Assembly (NCBI GenBank): GCA_034698045.1
Contig: JAQGAU010000004.1
Location: forward strand, 1-64,000
Direction: 5' to 3'
Length of the DNA stretch: 64,000 nucleotides
DNA from: Paramacrobiotus richtersi
Lineage: Eukaryota > Tardigrada > Eutardigrada > Parachela > Macrobiotidae
The notes beneath the pieces were generated by a model. The model had not been told where the DNA came from. It ran no database searches and worked only from the letters and a program-made list of their open reading frames with translations. Every line of letters begins with the position of its first letter. Positions within the stretch are counted from its first letter, which is position 1. The translations under genes and the position numbers were made by a program. Below are positions 60,978 through 64,000 of the stretch, one piece after another.

Positions 60978-61940
60978 AAAAAAGCCAGACTTTGGGATAT
61001 CTTGAAAGATCCGCGCTCGGCTAGAAATAGGTGTTTCTCGGATTTACGCGGATTCTCGGTTTCTCTCGTCGAGTTGTCGTATTCCCGCAAATACTGCGCC
61101 GACCTGGGTTTACCTGGTGAGTGTCTGGAAAGATTGTATTCTTAAGTTCGTACGCAGTGCATCAGTAAGAAATAGTTATTCACTTATCACTTATCACTTA
61201 TCAGTTATTCACTGAACGGAACATGATAGCGTCAATACACAGTTCCCTTTTGCTCGAAGTTGTGGATTTGGTTACATTCTGTAGTTGAAAAATCGGGTTT
61301 TCTATGCCATTTTATTCGCGTAACATTGTAGGCAGTACCGTATTGCCGCGCGATTTGATATTTTAATGGCGTTCACAAGTTTCCGTTCACCATTTTAATT
61401 CTTTTTGCAGATTGTAAATTTTTGTTCGGAATGTACATGCTTCCTGACCAGGATGACGGGATTATACTCCATTCCTGGCAGTTCCGTCCTTTCCCGAATA
61501 AACCGGAAATTGTCTACAGCGTTATGTTGTTTCGGGACTGGAGACCAGCAGGATGCACATATGGATGTCCTTTTTTCAGTACGACTTTGCATAACACAGC
61601 ACAGTGGCCGGAGGATAATTCCAAACTTTTTGTACTGGCCTTCTGGGACACCAAGTGAGATTGCTGGACACGAAAGCCAGCGTATTTCTCCCTGCATTTT
61701 CATACGTCTTCTGCTTTTCCGGCCCGTTTTGCTAGCAGCTGCTGATTACGTTGTTACTGTGGATTGACGGATTCGTTTTTCCGTAATTCCCATACCTATG
61801 AATTCTCCTTCATTGTCAGCATGTACAATTCGCAAAATACACCGCAAAGATTGGTTTACGGAGACGCCACACCCAGTACTAAACCTGAATACGGTATGGC
61901 CTTGCCAAATGGACTGATCTCCATGGCAGTGGAATGTTGA
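60978..61940 (+). CDS. spliced gene of unknown family, three phase-consistent exons
   Basis: The exons I can support are 60978-61116 (or part of it), 61411-61654 and 61820-61940. The first ends GFSVSLVELSYSRKYCADLG-LP at a GTGAGT donor. The second follows TTCTTTTTGCAG, reads FLFGMYMLPDQDDGIILHSW and ends VLAFWDTK-like at GTGAGA. The third follows TTCATTGTCAG, reads MYNSQNTPQRLVYGDATPST and meets a stop at 61938-61940. Phases 1 and 2 match across both introns, which argues for a functional or recently functional gene. The second exon has several Cys and aromatic residues; no domain is recognised. The true start is not visible. The frame may leave the third exon earlier and continue in the coding-like sequence at 61985-62682. 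Confidence 0.5.
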
Positions 61941-61984
61941 AGTCTTAACATTCTTCCAATAATGCATGCTGATGCCCTGGTGGA

Positions 61985-62682
61985 GTGGGTGATGAGGCTA
62001 ATACTGATCTGGACTGTCCAGCATTGGCAACGCAGCTTCGTGACAGAAATTCAGAAGCTCATCGATTTAATGTATCTGGTCAGCCGGTCTACTCACATCC
62101 ACCAGACGAAGCTTCTGCCCATTATGGACCCCCATTAACACCCGTATTTTTGTCGAAATCGAGCAACTCAGATCAGCAGAGCGGTGTGGAAGTAATATAT
62201 TACACTCCTTCCACTTCGACGTTATGGAAGCATGGAATATAATCTCGGTCACTGTGTTTCGGAAGATGTCCTGAGCTGGAAATCGTTTGCTTGCGCCATA
62301 CAATCGCTGCTGACTGTGAAGAATGCCTTTATTCTCAAAGCATGTTACTTTCTGACGCAGATCTTGACCAAACCCGCCAAGAACAAGAGCAATATATCCG
62401 CAACACGGCGTATTCTTTTTTCGGGTTCGTCAGTTATGAAATGCCACAGACACCATGGAGTACGACGGAAATCGAAGTGATGAGTACGATATATCTGGTA
62501 TCCTGGCTGAAATGCAGCAGTTGCTAGTTATGAACAGGTTAACCACACAAGTGGAACCCCGACTGCCCAGACAGACGTATAATAAAGAAGTCCATACTTT
62601 TAATACTTATTCCGTTGTAGAATCGGGTGGCTCTTTGACCTCGATGTTGTCTCGCGATGTGTGTATAAAACTCTCTCTCTGA
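61985..62682 (+). CDS. coding-like continuation, unknown protein
   Basis: Three successive frames are open and protein-like: 61985-62242 (NTDLDCPALATQLRDRNSEA, then PPDEASAHYGPPLTPVFLSK), 62291-62527 (LLSDADLDQTRQEQEQYIRN, then FFGFVSYEMP), and 62455-62682 (MEYDGNRSDEYDISGILAEM, ending RDVCIKLSL and a stop). They overlap in different phases without clear GT..AG borders, so this is either the 3' part of the 60978 gene with exons I misplace, or a copy broken by frameshifts. Acidic and Ser-rich composition suggests a soluble, possibly regulatory protein. Confidence 0.35.
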
Positions 62683-62689
62683 AATCAGT

Positions 62690-64000
62690 GTACCTCGAGG
62701 TAACCGTTACTATGTGACAGTTACTGTACTGTGTAACTCGTCTTTCAGTATTTCTTTTTTTTCTAGTTTGATGTTGAGTTGTTTCGTAGGATCTTTGTAG
62801 ATGTTGGAACTCTTTTCCTTTAAGTTGTGATCGAGTTTGCAGCGTGTATGATATAATGAAACTGAGCACCTGCTGATAGATCTGTGAACCGGATAATATT
62901 ACATTCATATGTTCCGAACCAGAAGCACTGCTAATGGTAACTGCGCAGTTTCCAAATCCTATGTTAAAACCCGAATGTTCTAAAAATCCCCCGCAACAAT
63001 ATTTCACAAATTGTACATCTAGGCGTGAGCCTGTGCTAGCACCGTGAATGTTACCGAAGTAACCGAGCCTACCGTAGGTAGCTATGCTAGTAAGTAACCA
63101 AGAACAAAAACTATAATAGTGATTATATGAAAATATTAATGCGCCGTGATTGAAGGGACACAGTGTTTCGTACAGGTAACAGAAACTGCATCGGCATTCG
63201 TGCTGCTAAATACAAAGTTGGTGTAGTTGCGGGCGGTGTTGATTGACGTCTCGGGTTCAAAATTGTTGCAAGTTGTGTTCAAACTCATGCATTATCTTGT
63301 TCGGTAAATCTGGAGCTATGAGTTAATTCTCATTAATTCTTCTTCTGGAGCTATCGAATTTTTCAATGTATATCCGTACACAGTTCGTTTACCCGCTACA
63401 TTTTTTCCACTTCAAATTTGTATACTTCTGCAAGAACACGTGTATAAAGGTTATTTTCTTTTGCGGTTCCGCCGATGATTACAGTAGAATAATCCTTTTT
63501 TGCAATGAAAATAGCTGCCGGCTGCAAATTTACTAACTGAGCTATATAATTAAAATATGGCAGTTTGCCGTAACAGTCACTGTTGAATCCATATGCATAC
63601 CTGAATTACCGCTGCTTACGCATATCATCACATATACAGTATGCTACTACAAGTTGCTAAAGGGAAACGCGTATTCCAACTGCAATTTAGTAAATTAATT
63701 AGAACTTATAGTTCAAGGATCAATTACTCCGATATTTTTAAATTTGTTTTAATGGTAATATTTAATAGTAATAGTAATCGTAATATTTCCAGTAATACAG
63801 CCATGATGACTAATTCTCGGTTATCTCTGCAGATAAGTGCATGTGAGTCCAAACGCACAATTTTTGCAGACTAACAATTGATAATGTTTTCTAACGTGCG
63901 ACCTGTTGATTTTCACTATTTCGTTTGTATTTAATGTCTTAAGGATACCGCCGTCGTGTAAATATCAAATTAACGATTTCGCACCAAATGAATCGCTTTA
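62690..64000. other. AT-rich non-coding stretch
   Basis: Nothing recognisable. The minus frame at 62600-63007 and the plus frame at 63641-63874 have no domain. Confidence 0.4.

Overview
The window looks like nuclear DNA of an invertebrate metazoan. Host-type genes carry introns of about 70 to 960 bp with GT..AG borders, often GTAAGT. There are two non-LTR retrotransposon tails, and the recognisable protein families (full-length-type ABC transporter, receptor guanylate cyclase, CS-domain HACD3, SUMO) are animal-type eukaryotic ones. I cannot fix the phylum. No operon, CRISPR array, rRNA or convincing tRNA was seen.

Most of the 64 kb is non-coding and repeat-rich. Only one gene reads cleanly from start to stop: an eight-exon minus-strand gene at 9795-13134 encoding about 513 residues, with no family I recognise. 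A second, probably real, plus-strand gene has at least three phase-consistent exons at 60978-61940 and possibly more coding to 62682. Scattered single-exon candidates lie at 14268-14465, 16150-16499, and 47241-47358 with 47588-47722.

Several host-gene copies are in decay: an ABCB/P-glycoprotein piece (4501-6060), two receptor guanylate cyclase linker/cyclase pieces (48242-48396 and 50399-50981), a SUMO copy that lost its terminal Gly-Gly (54926-55146), and a HACD3-like CS-plus-dehydratase copy (59177-60158). A GNAT-like scrap lies at 58848-59051.

The most striking content is a set of DNA elements whose ends are inverted arrays of short tandem units. One at 3994-7339 is flanked by an exact 9-bp duplication and contains the whole ABCB fragment, which suggests capture of a host gene. 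A second at 44947-46162 also has an exact 9-bp duplication, strongly unequal arrays and a 43-nt near-perfect internal hairpin. A third, small TIR element near 56769-57367 is also flanked by a 9-bp direct repeat. A foldback at about 13265-14230 lies immediately upstream of the intact gene, and a GC-rich array pair lies at 20050-20432. Inverted tandem-array ends plus 9-bp target duplications are the signature of the Drosophila Foldback (FB) group, which is related to Mutator-like elements.

Other repeats: two LINE 3' ends (3020-3712, 51482-51950) with different short tails; a three-copy dispersed repeat (21880, 26170, and inverted at 40565); and a diverged two-copy block (33443 to 36331 against 42606 to 43160), one copy of which is split by about 2.1 kb. 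The remaining stretches hold nothing I can support and are noted one by one.
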